DNA of 49,087 nt from contig JANQPD010000081.1 in assembly GCA_028285465.1 (NCBI GenBank), forward strand, positions 1 to 49,087, written 5' to 3'. Positions 1 through 9,277 of this stretch are shown here, one piece after another. Position 1 is the first letter of the stretch. Each line of letters begins with the position of its first letter. The stretch is from Owenweeksia sp. Lineage in GTDB: Bacteria; Bacteroidota; Bacteroidia; Flavobacteriales; Schleiferiaceae. The notes under the pieces were generated by a model. The model made no database searches, had not been told where the DNA came from, and saw only the letters and a list, made by a program, of their open reading frames with translations. Both the position numbers and the translations under genes were made by a program.

Positions 1-1811
1 ACCGCACTGTTGCCATAGGGCAGTATAAAGCCGGTATACCCACGGTTTGCCCAGCTCAGTTTTTCTGTAAAATTCCAATAAAACCGATAATCCAGCTCAG
101 GCCTAATGTATTGGTAGTAAGGAACTCCGGCTACTAAATCAAAGGAACCGTCTGTATTTTCTCCCTGGGGTGCCAGGGCTTTTCCCAGTCGAATGCTGGT
201 TCCGGCCATCTCAAAAATCCCTTTGAAATATTGGTGATTGACCTTTCTTTCATCGAGCTGGCCGTTATAGGTAAAACTGTAACGGGTGGCTGTAATAAAC
301 TCCGACTGAAAAGAAAGCTGCTGAAACTCACTTAAATTGCCCTCAAAAGTTGGGTTGATCTCGTAGAGCTTAGCGAAAGTAACATCGTATAGATCTACGT
401 TATGTGTTTTTAAGCGGGTTTCGTTCCAAAAATAACTCAGCCTACCTCCAAAGCTTTCCCTATCAAATTCGAAACGCGTTGTCCGGTTGGCTGATAAACT
501 GATCTTAGAACGGGGGCGCATCCGTTTAGGCAGCAGGCCTACCGAATTGAATGGAAGCAGAAAACGCGGAAAACTAATGGAAAGCTCTCCCCCAACCTCA
601 ATGGCCTGCGATGCCACGTCATCCCCTGCGGTGGCCTGGTAATCAAAACCTCCGCTGAACTTCAGGTCCAGCGCTTCCCCTGCACCAAATACATTCCGCC
701 AGGTCCCTCCGAGGCTCATGTTGAGTCCTCCATAGCCATTTGTAGTAGTTAACTCCGGCTGGATGTTGAACGTGTATTTAGGCAGGGGATACAGGTGTAT
801 AATTGCATTTAAAGTAGGGCCTGCGGTATCGCGCGGGCCTTCTTTAAGCTTAATCTCTGTAATCTGGAAAGCCTGATAACCTACCAGGTGAGAGTAGGTT
901 TCCCGCACGTCTTTCTGCCGGTAAATATCTCCTTCTTTAAAGTGAACGGCATCCGTGAGGTATCGGGGTTTGTATTCCAGGGTATCATAGGCCAAAACAT
1001 AACTCATGTACTCCATACTGTCACCGGGCTTACTTTGGTTTTTAAAATCGTAATCCGGCTCTATATACACCTCATTAAAACGGTACTTCTCGTGCTCCTT
1101 ATACAGGATTGTATCTCCGCTGCGGAAAGGCTTTTTGTCTATTATGAGCTTCAAGTACACCTTGTAGTTGCCCAATGTAGTATCAGCTTTGTAGCTTATG
1201 TAGCTTTTTGAGAAGTTGTAATACCCATGGTTTCTAAAAATTTCCACCAGGCGGCTGCGTTCCCGGTCCAGTTGATCTGCATCGTAAGGATCTCCTTTTT
1301 TTAAGACGGTTTCCGAAGAAAAATGATTCACCAAACCTCTCAGTTTCGGAGAACGCACTTCTGTTTCTATGGTATCAAGATAGAAACGTGCACCGGGTGT
1401 AACATAGTAATCTACCCGGGCCCAACGCTTTTTCTCATAAAGGGATATTTTGTAATCTGTTTTTGCCCCGAAATAACCCCTATTGAAGTAATAATACTGC
1501 AATTGCTCAGCTCCCTTGCGCGTTTTTATACTATCCAGGATCACCGGAGCTTCCCCTATTCGGCTGAAAAAGCTGGAATCCTGCCCGTTGCCCCAGTTGT
1601 AAATCGTCACTTTGGGCATTGACCAAAGAATTTTCTGATTGGGCTGCTGCTTTAAAATGCTTTCTGCTCCTTTAATGGCGCTCTTATCATCCTTTTCGCG
1701 GATGTCCTGGTCCCATAACAAACGTTGATCTTGGGGAACGTGTTTGGTGTAATGACATGACACCAGGGAAGCCATACCTATGACTATCCATAAAATGTGA
1801 ACCTTTTTCAC
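1..1811 (-). CDS. tamL: TamL-like BamA/Omp85 family outer-membrane assembly lipoprotein (3' part cut by window edge)
   Basis: The frame is open from the start codon to the window edge, about 603 residues, with no stop in view. The N-terminus is a lipoprotein signal (VKKVHILWIVIGMASLVSC) followed by HYTKHVPQDQRLL, which matches the start of Bacteroidota TamL, where a lipidated Cys precedes a Tyr/Lys-x-x-Pro segment. POTRA-like stretches follow, such as the repeated LVEIFRNHGYYNFSKSYI type of segment. The last third seen consists of alternating aromatic strands typical of an Omp85 barrel. TamL is the Bacteroidota partner of TamB and is thought to insert outer-membrane proteins. I chose the GTG at 1811 because a consensus -7 box (TACATTTG) lies at 1841-1834 on the minus strand. 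The in-frame ATG at 1847 lies upstream of that box. BamA itself is a less likely alternative because of the lipobox. Confidence 0.82.
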   Translation of the reverse strand, partial: MKKVHILWIVIGMASLVSCHYTKHVPQDQRLLWDQDIREKDDKSAIKGAESILKQQPNQKILWSMPKVTIYNWGNGQDSSFFSRIGEAPVILDSIKTRKGAEQLQYYYFNRGYFGAKTDYKISLYEKKRWARVDYYVTPGARFYLDTIETEVRSPKLRGLVNHFSSETVLKKGDPYDADQLDRERSRLVEIFRNHGYYNFSKSYISYKADTTLGNYKVYLKLIIDKKPFRSGDTILYKEHEKYRFNEVYIEPDYDFKNQSKPGDSMEYMSYVLAYDTLEYKPRYLTDAVHFKEGDIYRQKDVRETYSHLVGYQAFQITEIKLKEGPRDTAGPTLNAIIHLYPLPKYTFNIQPELTTTNGYGGLNMSLGGTWRNVFGAGEALDLKFSGGFDYQATAGDDVASQAIEVGGELSISFPRFLLPFNSVGLLPKRMRPRSKISLSANRTTRFEFDRESFGGRLSYFWNETRLKTHNVDLYDVTFAKLYEINPTFEGNLSEFQQLSFQSEFITATRYSFTYNGQLDERKVNHQYFKGIFEMAGTSIRLGKALAPQGENTDGSFDLVAGVPYYQYIRPELDYRFYWNFTEKLSWANRGYTGFILPYGNSA

Positions 1812-1833
1812 CAAATTAGCCCGCTTAGAAGTG

Positions 1834-1841
1834 CAAATGTA
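1834..1841 (-). promoter_or_regulatory. -7 box of the tamL promoter
   Basis: The minus strand reads TACATTTG, an exact match to the Bacteroidota -7 consensus TAnnTTTG. It lies 22 bases before the GTG at 1811, which decides the tamL start. It also sits inside the short gap before the divergent methyltransferase. No clear -33 TTTG is visible. Confidence 0.55.
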
Positions 1842-1847
1842 AGCCAT

Positions 1848-2564
1848 ATGCTACCCAAGTCCATTGAGCGCTTAGCGCAGAAATTAAAACAAAAAAAACA
1901 ACGCCATGCTCTAAAATTGTTTGTGGCCGAAGGGGAAAAAACCATTACGGATCTGCTTGCAACCGGTCTAACGCCCAGGCATCTGCTCTCAAATGGTGAA
2001 CGTTTTGCATATGTAAAAAACCGCCAGGAGGCAAGCGTGGAAGAAATTAAGCGCATTTCCAGCCTGGAGACTGCAGACGGTACCCTGGCGATTTTTCCAT
2101 TTCCAGAAATCACCGTACCCGCAAAGGGTGCACTGGCCCTGGTTTTAGACAACATCCGCATTCCAGGGAACCTTGGTACCATCATCCGCACGGCTGATTG
2201 GTTCGGCATATATCATATTTTTTGTACAATGGGAACAACCGATGTATACAACGCAAAAACCATACAAAGCAGCATGGGGAGCATGGGAAGAGTAAAAGTA
2301 ACTTACGGCACATCGCCTGAGGTCCTGAATGAACTCAATGGATACAGGCTCCTGGTTGCGGACACGCACGGGACAGACATCAAACAATTAGCGAAGACCC
2401 CATCACAGCGGACGGCCTTGATAATGGGTAGCGAAAGCCATGGGCCCGATGCTTTTTGGAAAGAAAAAGCAGAGAAAGTGACCATTCCCCGTAAAGGGAA
2501 CAGTAGGGTTGAAAGCTTAAACGTAGCTATTGCAACGGCTATTTTGCTACAGCAGCTTTCTTAA
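1848..2564 (+). CDS. TrmH/SpoU (SPOUT) family RNA 2'-O-methyltransferase
   Basis: This 238-residue protein should transfer a methyl group from S-adenosylmethionine to a ribose of rRNA or tRNA. The three SPOUT motifs are present: an Asn/Arg motif in DNIRIPGNLGTIIRTADWFG, ALIMGSESHGP as motif 2, and IPRKGNSRVESLNVAIATAI as motif 3, with the trefoil-knot Asn-Val-Ala. The N-terminal part (KKQRHALKLFVAEGEKTI) resembles the substrate-binding domain that precedes SpoU domains. The frame extends upstream to 1797, but the ATG at 1848 places KSIERLAQKLKQKKQ at the normal start. Its ATG directly abuts the opposite-strand ATG of the tamL frame (CATATG at 1845-1850). The exact nucleotide target cannot be told. 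Its 3' end overlaps the convergent transporter gene by 26 bases. Confidence 0.9.
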   Translation: MLPKSIERLAQKLKQKKQRHALKLFVAEGEKTITDLLATGLTPRHLLSNGERFAYVKNRQEASVEEIKRISSLETADGTLAIFPFPEITVPAKGALALVLDNIRIPGNLGTIIRTADWFGIYHIFCTMGTTDVYNAKTIQSSMGSMGRVKVTYGTSPEVLNELNGYRLLVADTHGTDIKQLAKTPSQRTALIMGSESHGPDAFWKEKAEKVTIPRKGNSRVESLNVAIATAILLQQLS

Positions 2565-3393
2565 GCCGGGCTTTGTACAAGATGTTCAGTATTACCCCGG
2601 CCAATACCAGGCCAATACCCACCAGAGCCATGGTTGCGTACGATTGGTGAAAAATGAAAAAATCAAAACTGAGCGCGAAGAGTATGCCCACATATTTGAG
2701 CCCGACCACCTCATTTACCTCGGCCGATTGCAGTGCTTTGGTCATGTATACCTGTGCTATTTGAGTAAGTACCCCCATTAAAAGGAGCAACCCCCACTCC
2801 CAGCCTATTGGAGTTTGCCAGTTAAAAAAGCTTATTGCTCCCATAAGCGGCAATGCCACCAACGGAAAGTAAAACACAACCACGATGGGATGGTCCGTGT
2901 CTTTTACTTTGCGGATGCAGTTGTACGCCAAACCCGCAAAGACGGCTGACACCAAACCCAACAAAAAGAGCTCAGGACTTATATTCGGGTCAAAGTCTTT
3001 GATGAGGGCGATCCCGATAAACGAGATGACAAAAAATAACCATTGCAACCGGCGTACTTTCTCACCCAGCAGAACGGTGGCAAACAAAGCGGTAAAAATG
3101 GGAGATAAATACTGAATGGTTATAGCCGAAGCAAGGGGAAGTTTCTGTAGAGTATAGAAGAAACAGGAAAGTGCAATAACGCCAAATAACCCCCGTAAAA
3201 GAAGGAACTTCCTATTGTTGCCAAATAAGGGAACATGTGCTCTTTTGAGAAAATAAACACAAAGAATCAAGGAAACCACGCTGCGGAAGAAAACCAGTTC
3301 TGTGGCAGGCAGCCGTCCAAGAAACTTGACAGTGAGGTTCATCAGTGAAAAACCCAATACAGAGAGTAACATATAGCCAATGGCCTTATTCAT
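2539..3393 (-). CDS. DMT superfamily (EamA) transporter
   Basis: A 284-residue inner-membrane protein with about ten hydrophobic segments arranged as two EamA repeats. The second repeat carries the WGLLLLMGVLTQIAQVYMTKAL segment, typical of the family's penultimate helices, in two overlapping pieces. EamA proteins export or import small metabolites such as amino acids or nucleosides; the substrate cannot be read from sequence. The Lys/Ala-rich C-terminus (ARLKKAAVAK) is cytoplasmic in such proteins. The start is the ATG at 3393. A near-consensus -7 box (TACCTTCG, minus strand 3416-3409) lies 15 bases before it. The gene converges with the RNA methyltransferase. Confidence 0.88.
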   Translation of the reverse strand: MNKAIGYMLLSVLGFSLMNLTVKFLGRLPATELVFFRSVVSLILCVYFLKRAHVPLFGNNRKFLLLRGLFGVIALSCFFYTLQKLPLASAITIQYLSPIFTALFATVLLGEKVRRLQWLFFVISFIGIALIKDFDPNISPELFLLGLVSAVFAGLAYNCIRKVKDTDHPIVVVFYFPLVALPLMGAISFFNWQTPIGWEWGLLLLMGVLTQIAQVYMTKALQSAEVNEVVGLKYVGILFALSFDFFIFHQSYATMALVGIGLVLAGVILNILYKARLKKAAVAK

Positions 3394-3467
3394 ATGCAGA
3401 ACTTGGCGCGAAGGTATGGGCTTAGAAACAATCCCTGTTCATTGTCCCTTTATAGGTTGATAAGTGC

Positions 3468-5501
3468 TTACAATTTGAACCTCAACATAAGCTTAACCTC
3501 ACTTTGTGTATCCCCTTCAATTTCATTCAACCCACTACTGATCGTGCTGCGGTCAAAAAAATCGGACCGGGCATAACGCAGTTGCAACCGGATATGTTGA
3601 TTGAGTGTATAGCTCCCCAGAATGTAAAAACGCATGCTCTGTCCGTAATATGCTGGTATACTGAACGTATAAAGCACATCGTGTTCATATGCATAAATAC
3701 GCGTATCAAAATCCGGGCTTTCAACCAACGCAATACGGGTGCTCAAAGAAAGAGACTCTGAAGGGAAAGTATAGCGGACATCTTGAAACAACAAAAAGCC
3801 CCTTTGATGCTCCAAAGGTGTATCAAACCAGGCATATTCTGCCCTGCTCGCCAAATCCCACCCTTGCCCTACGGCATAAGCGAGGTGAAAACGCAGGTTT
3901 TGCCTTTTGCGGGACATCAGAAAAGGCAGGGTAGCTTCCGGCTGATTTACTTGTTGTGTTTCGCTTTTACAACGGATGTAATACTTTACAAAAGAACCCA
4001 GGCTATGCTCCCATTGCACAAGGTAATCCCTTCCTTCTGAGGGGCCATTTACCCGAAAGCGGGGCCAACCGAATGCATAATGATCTGCATAGGCACGGAT
4101 GCGCATACGACCCCACACCTGCCAATCTACCCCTATATACAAGCCTTGCTCCCCGGATTGCCCGTTTTCAGCAAAAGGCGCATTGTACAAGGTGCTATAG
4201 GCTTTGTCAAAATGCCTGAACAGCAAACTCAACAGCAGGTTGTCAGCCAGGCTGCTTTCTGCGCCCAGGCTAACCGCGCTCTTTCCTAAATGGTTAAAGG
4301 CTAGTTCTCCAAACACGTTAAAATTGCGCCACAACCGATTAAAATCTACAGAATATGTACCAAAACGCCCGCCTTGCAGGTAGTATTTCCTATATAGCGC
4401 ATTGCCAGATCGCAAAGGTAAGCCTAAGTTATGCCACACTGCGCTACCTCCTATGCTGTAGCCGTTTCCTTTATAATTAAGGTTTCCACCAAAACTCTGC
4501 AACGTGTTGGCGTCTTTGCCTGCCAGTTCGTTTTCAGTACGGTGCAAGCCTGTATTCTGGAGGCTGCTTACAGCCGGCACACCGTCAAATGTTATAGAAT
4601 CCCGGGGTTCTGTAACACGGGCATCAATGCGGTTATGCGAAAAAAAAGCAGTGAGGTCAAAGCCTCCTAGCCGGTAAGTAGCCGCTGCCCCACGCATAAA
4701 GCGATTTTCCTCGGCACCCGAGTAAGGTCTTATTCCACGGCCATAACGCTTTACTCCAATCGCAGCAGCCGTTTTACCAAAAGCCAGACCTGTCCAAAAA
4801 GCAAGTCCCTGCCCAAACTCCACCTGGTAATCTCCCAACACCAGTGTCCGTAGCTTCCCGTAGTATGTGAGCGCTATATGTCCCGACAGGAAATCCACAC
4901 CCAACCTTTGATGTGGGCCAAGAGGTTCACCCGGGTCCTGTTGGGCAGTAAAGCTGGCTTGCAAGAAGTTCCGGTAACGCCCTGTATACCTGAAGTAGTG
5001 GTTGCCTGCCGGGCCAAGAAAACCGTTCGGTTCCCTGAAACCGGCACGCCGTTCAAGGTCAATACCCGAACGTAAAACGACCTGATGCCGGCTGTATTTC
5101 CTTATTTGCGCAAGTTTCAATTCAGGGAGGGTTTGCTGTGTGTTGAAGTCCAGGTAAGGAAGTAGCCGTTCAATAAGGTTTCGATCAAAACCCTTTACCT
5201 GCAACAATTCATAAGGTGAGTAGATAGGTCCTGTGCGTTTCCTGTACTGCAACACGTTACTCACTTGAAAGACATTTAACATAGGTAAGCGCTCAAGTTC
5301 CGGCTGGGAGGCAAAATTTATTTCAAGGGGATGTTCTGCCAGCAAAGCCAGGTTTTCGGCCAGTTGAACGAGGTCAAGCGCATTTTCTTCATTGCCACTG
5401 GCAATGGACTCCAACTCCTGCTCCAGGGGAGCGATAGGCTCTTGTCCTTTTGTTGTGGAAAAGGCAAAGAACAGCATTAGGATAGCCGGCAGGAATTTCA
5501 C
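3468..5501 (-). CDS. Helix-hairpin-helix domain outer-membrane barrel protein
   Basis: This 677-residue protein has a signal peptide (MKFLPAILMLFFAFSTTKGQ). A ComEA-like helix-hairpin-helix region follows at residues 60-117, with key stretches INFASQPELERLP and YELLQVKGFDRNLIERLLPYL. From about residue 130 to the end it consists of alternating aromatic strands ending in LMLRFKL, as in an outer-membrane beta barrel. In ComEA the same fold binds DNA without sequence preference, but here it is attached to a barrel, so a role in DNA or polymer uptake at the surface is only inference. Its start overlaps the end of the upstream PorV/PorQ-like gene by four bases (ATGA), so the two are translationally coupled. 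I do not recognise a named gene. Confidence 0.75.
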   Translation of the reverse strand: MKFLPAILMLFFAFSTTKGQEPIAPLEQELESIASGNEENALDLVQLAENLALLAEHPLEINFASQPELERLPMLNVFQVSNVLQYRKRTGPIYSPYELLQVKGFDRNLIERLLPYLDFNTQQTLPELKLAQIRKYSRHQVVLRSGIDLERRAGFREPNGFLGPAGNHYFRYTGRYRNFLQASFTAQQDPGEPLGPHQRLGVDFLSGHIALTYYGKLRTLVLGDYQVEFGQGLAFWTGLAFGKTAAAIGVKRYGRGIRPYSGAEENRFMRGAAATYRLGGFDLTAFFSHNRIDARVTEPRDSITFDGVPAVSSLQNTGLHRTENELAGKDANTLQSFGGNLNYKGNGYSIGGSAVWHNLGLPLRSGNALYRKYYLQGGRFGTYSVDFNRLWRNFNVFGELAFNHLGKSAVSLGAESSLADNLLLSLLFRHFDKAYSTLYNAPFAENGQSGEQGLYIGVDWQVWGRMRIRAYADHYAFGWPRFRVNGPSEGRDYLVQWEHSLGSFVKYYIRCKSETQQVNQPEATLPFLMSRKRQNLRFHLAYAVGQGWDLASRAEYAWFDTPLEHQRGFLLFQDVRYTFPSESLSLSTRIALVESPDFDTRIYAYEHDVLYTFSIPAYYGQSMRFYILGSYTLNQHIRLQLRYARSDFFDRSTISSGLNEIEGDTQSEVKLMLRFKL

Positions 5502-6313
5502 CGGAAACGATATTGAAGGGAGGCGCTTGCATTGCTTCCCAGGGCATCGCGATACGCGTAAGAAAGATCTATTGAAAAGCTCCTGAGTACCAAACCCAAA
5601 CCAAAGCTATTGCTTACATTGGGAAGTTGCAGCCCGGTACGCAAGACTACAAGCTCCAGCATTTCATACTCCAGACCAACAGCATACATCTCCTCCCTGC
5701 CGATCGTTTTCTGTATTTGGGTCAACAGCTTAACGTGCTCATTTAATGCATAGAGAGCGCCCAGTTTTCCCGATACGGGTAGGGCATCCTGTCTTGCTTC
5801 GCTAAACTCAGCCTGATTCACGTTGAACAGGTGCAAGCCTATTGAAAACCTTTCAACAGGCTGTATCAGGATACCTGCTTCCAAAGTAAAGGCCCTCGGT
5901 TGCACACTGGCCTCCGATACATAAAACTGGTGATAATTGAACTGCAGGCCCGCCTGGAACCACCTGCCAAAGGAACGGGCATACCCCACCCCTATCTTCA
6001 TTTCGTTGTATAGGTCAAAACCAAAATAACCGGCCGCCAGGTTAAAGCTCCCCAGCGAAGTGGGCACTACAAAAGCTGCATGTGAAAGGGCAAATTCGCG
6101 CAGTAAAAAGCGGTTTTGATGACTAAGCGCCAACTGCATCCGGTCAAGTGCTGCCGTAGCGGCTACATTTTGGTGTGCAGCCCATACTCCTTCCAGGCAA
6201 ACGCTTGCTCCCGACAAAGCCTCTGACCGTGCACCTGCAAAAGCGCTCAGATCCTGCGCCCCGGTATAGGATGAAGCAAAAAGTGAACAGGCCAGTGCGA
6301 GGAGCAATTTCAT
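5498..6313 (-). CDS. PorV/PorQ-like outer-membrane barrel protein
   Basis: A 271-residue secreted barrel. The signal peptide MKLLLALACSLFASSYTGAQ is followed by AGARSEALSGASVCLEGVWA. This segment corresponds to the conserved A-x-x-x-A-L-G-G-A region at the start of PorV, PorQ and related FadL-like barrels. The rest is a run of amphipathic strands ending in SASLQYRFR, with the terminal aromatic/Arg typical of barrels. It is the first gene of a pair with the helix-hairpin-helix barrel, overlapping by ATGA. PorV and PorQ act in T9SS cargo attachment, but this protein is shorter than PorQ and its role is not known. The T9SS core genes lie 20 kb away. Confidence 0.68.
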   Translation of the reverse strand: MKLLLALACSLFASSYTGAQDLSAFAGARSEALSGASVCLEGVWAAHQNVAATAALDRMQLALSHQNRFLLREFALSHAAFVVPTSLGSFNLAAGYFGFDLYNEMKIGVGYARSFGRWFQAGLQFNYHQFYVSEASVQPRAFTLEAGILIQPVERFSIGLHLFNVNQAEFSEARQDALPVSGKLGALYALNEHVKLLTQIQKTIGREEMYAVGLEYEMLELVVLRTGLQLPNVSNSFGLGLVLRSFSIDLSYAYRDALGSNASASLQYRFR

Positions 6314-6376
6314 GATTAGGCTTAATTAGGTTGGGAAATGTGGGATTATTCAATAATCTTTGACTTCCTCTTGGCC

Positions 6377-9256
6377 ATGAAAATACAAAAAAAACAAGCT
6401 ACATTTTGGTTTTGCTTCCTTCTCTGGACCATCCCGGTTTGCGCGCAACAGTACCCCTTTCAAACCATTGGTTTAGCAGACGGGCTGCCTTCCACGAATT
6501 TAACCGACCTGCTGCAAGATCAGCGGGGCTACTATTGGCTTGCTTCTGAGGGGGCCGGGCTTTTGCGTTACGATGGCTATACTTTTGTCCCGGTAAGCAA
6601 TAACATGCCTGTTCCTTTTCTCTTCATCTACAGTCTGGCGGAAGACGAGCAAGGAAACATCTGGTTTGGTTCCGAAAAGGGCCTGGTGCAATTCAACGGC
6701 CTTCGCTTTAAAGAATTTTCTCCCCTGACTGAAAGTCCTATTGCATGTTTATTGCCAATGGCGGAGGGCATTGTATGGGCGCTCACGCGCAAAGGCACGC
6801 TTTTAAAAGTAGAAGGGGACAGCCTCAGGGTAGTTCCCGGACCCGGTAATTTTACCGCCCTGGCTGGCTTTAAAGATACGGTATATGTGGGTGGCCAGAC
6901 CGGGCTTTACCGCGTAGATACACAGACCGTACAATTAGACAGTATTCCTGTTATGGCCATGCGGGCAAATGAGCAAATGCTAGCGCTTGCCCGGGAGAAT
7001 GGCTTGGAAATAAAATTCCCAGACGGTACAGGACGCACACTTTTGAGAAATAAGCGAATGACTGCCCTTAGCCTAGGGCAAAATAAAGTAGCGGCTACAG
7101 ATGGGAGCAGCTGGTTTTTACATCAGGTAAACGGAAACACAACAGAGCTCACTTCCGAGCATTTGCTTCCCGATCAAAAGTACGGTAGCTTATACTTTGA
7201 TAAGCTGGATGTGCTATGGGGTTTGGGAAACGAAAACCTTACACAGTTAGGGCAATTTGCCTCTGTCCTGCATCAAAGCGATCCCCCCATAGCCGTGTCG
7301 GCCGTGGTAGAGTATAGGGGTACACAGATGGCAGCCTCACCTAACCAACTGTGGAAAGTAAATGCGGATCAAGCACTGGAACCCGTGACTTCCCCTGATT
7401 TTGGCACCGTACAGGCACTTTCAGTATACAAGGATGCGTTGTACCTGGGCACCGAGCGGGGGTTATACCGCTACAATGGCCAAAGCTTTTCCAAGCTTCG
7501 GTTAGGCACGCAACCATCCGAATTCATTTTTTCACTTTTAGCTGCAAATGAGGCCCTTTGGATAGGGACCGGTAGCGGGCTTCTCAAGCTCTCCGAAAAC
7601 GGCTTAAGCGATGAGCAAAAGAAACACAATTTACCGGCTTCTACGGTATTCGGCATTTCGCAATCCCCTGAAGGAGCCATATGGTTTGCCACATACTTTA
7701 ACGGCTTCTACCGCTACAAAGACGGGGAATGGCTGCTCCGTGCCGACCGTGCCTTTAACCTCGGGATAGACAGCTTACAGGTTAATGCTTTTGCTGCGGC
7801 TACGGATGAATCTCTATGGTTGTCAACCGCTAATGAAGGCTTGATAAGAGCGGGCGAAGAAGGCAAAGTACAGATCAGCGGCAGCCGACTGGATTTTGCC
7901 GAGATCACCAGTCTGCAACTTTCAGACAACTACCTGTGGGCCGGAAGCAACAAAGGTCTTTTTAAGATTTACCCGGACCCTCAACACAGCCGGGCTTTTT
8001 TAGTGAACCTTTTGCAGAAGAACGAAGGCTTCACGGGTGGAGCATGTACCAACAATGCCTTGTACATCGGTACTTCCGGCATACTCGCCGGTACGGAAAA
8101 AGGGCTGCAGCAGTTGTCGTACGAGGATTTGTCTCCTCCTAAAAAGTTGATGCTTGCGTTAACGGAGATAGAGCTGTTTTATGGTGATGTACAGGGTATT
8201 GCTCAATACGCCAAAGACACACTTCCCTTTTCCCAGGTGCCCTTCCAGCTTGATCTGCCTTACAACCTGAACTTCGTAAGCCTTGCCCTGGCGGGCATAC
8301 ATCCGCTGCTGAATGAAGAGGTAACGTATCGCTACCGGCTGCGCACACAGGAAGAGGGGGAATGGACCAATGCGGGGATGAGGCGGGAAGCCGTATTCAG
8401 CAATCTTAAACCGGGCAGCTACACCTTTGAAGCGCAAATGAGTTTTGATGGCATCACGTGGAGCAACCCGCTTTTAAGCTATTCCTTTTCCATACAATCC
8501 CCTTACTATCAAACCTGGTGGTTCATCAGCTTCATTGTACTTTCTGCTGCGGCCCTGGTATACGTTTTTGTGAATGAACGCGCCAAAAGGCTCAATCAGA
8601 AACTAATACTGGAAAATCAACTGATCAATATGGAGCGTAAGGCCTTACGCCTGCAAATGAACCCTCATTTCATTTTCAACGCCCTGGACAGCATCAGCAG
8701 TTTCATCTTTAAACAAGATCCTAAAATGGCCGTGCGCTATCTAAACAATTTCGCCAAATTGATGCGACTCACGCTGGAGTCGAGCATGGAGCATCTGCAC
8801 CCGGTAGAAACGGAGGTAAGCATACTTAAAAACTACCTGGAATTGGAGCAATTGCGCTTTAAAAACAAATTTACGTACGGCATTGAAGTAGACGAAGAGA
8901 TCGATTATGACGTATACATTCCTCCTATGCTCATACAACCACACGTAGAAAATGCTATCTTACACGGTATAAAACCAAAGGAAGGCAACGGCCGCATCGA
9001 TATTCGCTTTATCTTAGAGGGTGAATTTTTGATTTGTGAAATTGAAGATGACGGCATCGGAAGAAAGGCTGCCAAAGAATTAGGAGCCCGTAAGGATCAT
9101 CGTTCTATGGCCACTCGAATAAATAAGGATCGTATCCGTTTACTAAAGGAGACCCTCAATGATGATATTTCAATTGAAATTATTGATAAGTTTGAGCCAG
9201 GTGGAGGAGCAAACGGCACAAAAGTGATCATTCAGTTATTTGCCGAATCCCCATAG
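6377..9256 (+). CDS. Propeller/Y_Y_Y sensor histidine kinase, LytS type
   Basis: This 959-residue protein is an inner-membrane sensor. In order it has a signal peptide (MKIQKKQATFWFCFLLW, cut near VCAQ), two sets of periplasmic propeller repeats of the Reg_prop kind (for example GLPSTNLTDLLQDQRGYYWL, then repeated W-F/L-x-T/G-x-x-G-L units), and a Y_Y_Y immunoglobulin-like domain ending near PGSYTFEAQMSFDG. A single membrane helix lies at about residues 714-735. A His_kinase domain follows, with the phospho-acceptor His764 in MNPHFIFN and an ATPase N box in IQPHVENAILHG. Reg_prop/Y_Y_Y sensors often respond to glycans, but the ligand here is unknown. The frame extends upstream to 6338; the ATG at 6377 restores the signal peptide. 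The LytTR partner follows after 21 bases. Confidence 0.92.
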   Translation: MKIQKKQATFWFCFLLWTIPVCAQQYPFQTIGLADGLPSTNLTDLLQDQRGYYWLASEGAGLLRYDGYTFVPVSNNMPVPFLFIYSLAEDEQGNIWFGSEKGLVQFNGLRFKEFSPLTESPIACLLPMAEGIVWALTRKGTLLKVEGDSLRVVPGPGNFTALAGFKDTVYVGGQTGLYRVDTQTVQLDSIPVMAMRANEQMLALARENGLEIKFPDGTGRTLLRNKRMTALSLGQNKVAATDGSSWFLHQVNGNTTELTSEHLLPDQKYGSLYFDKLDVLWGLGNENLTQLGQFASVLHQSDPPIAVSAVVEYRGTQMAASPNQLWKVNADQALEPVTSPDFGTVQALSVYKDALYLGTERGLYRYNGQSFSKLRLGTQPSEFIFSLLAANEALWIGTGSGLLKLSENGLSDEQKKHNLPASTVFGISQSPEGAIWFATYFNGFYRYKDGEWLLRADRAFNLGIDSLQVNAFAAATDESLWLSTANEGLIRAGEEGKVQISGSRLDFAEITSLQLSDNYLWAGSNKGLFKIYPDPQHSRAFLVNLLQKNEGFTGGACTNNALYIGTSGILAGTEKGLQQLSYEDLSPPKKLMLALTEIELFYGDVQGIAQYAKDTLPFSQVPFQLDLPYNLNFVSLALAGIHPLLNEEVTYRYRLRTQEEGEWTNAGMRREAVFSNLKPGSYTFEAQMSFDGITWSNPLLSYSFSIQSPYYQTWWFISFIVLSAAALVYVFVNERAKRLNQKLILENQLINMERKALRLQMNPHFIFNALDSISSFIFKQDPKMAVRYLNNFAKLMRLTLESSMEHLHPVETEVSILKNYLELEQLRFKNKFTYGIEVDEEIDYDVYIPPMLIQPHVENAILHGIKPKEGNGRIDIRFILEGEFLICEIEDDGIGRKAAKELGARKDHRSMATRINKDRIRLLKETLNDDISIEIIDKFEPGGGANGTKVIIQLFAESP

Positions 9257-9277
9257 AATAATAACTCACAACATAGT

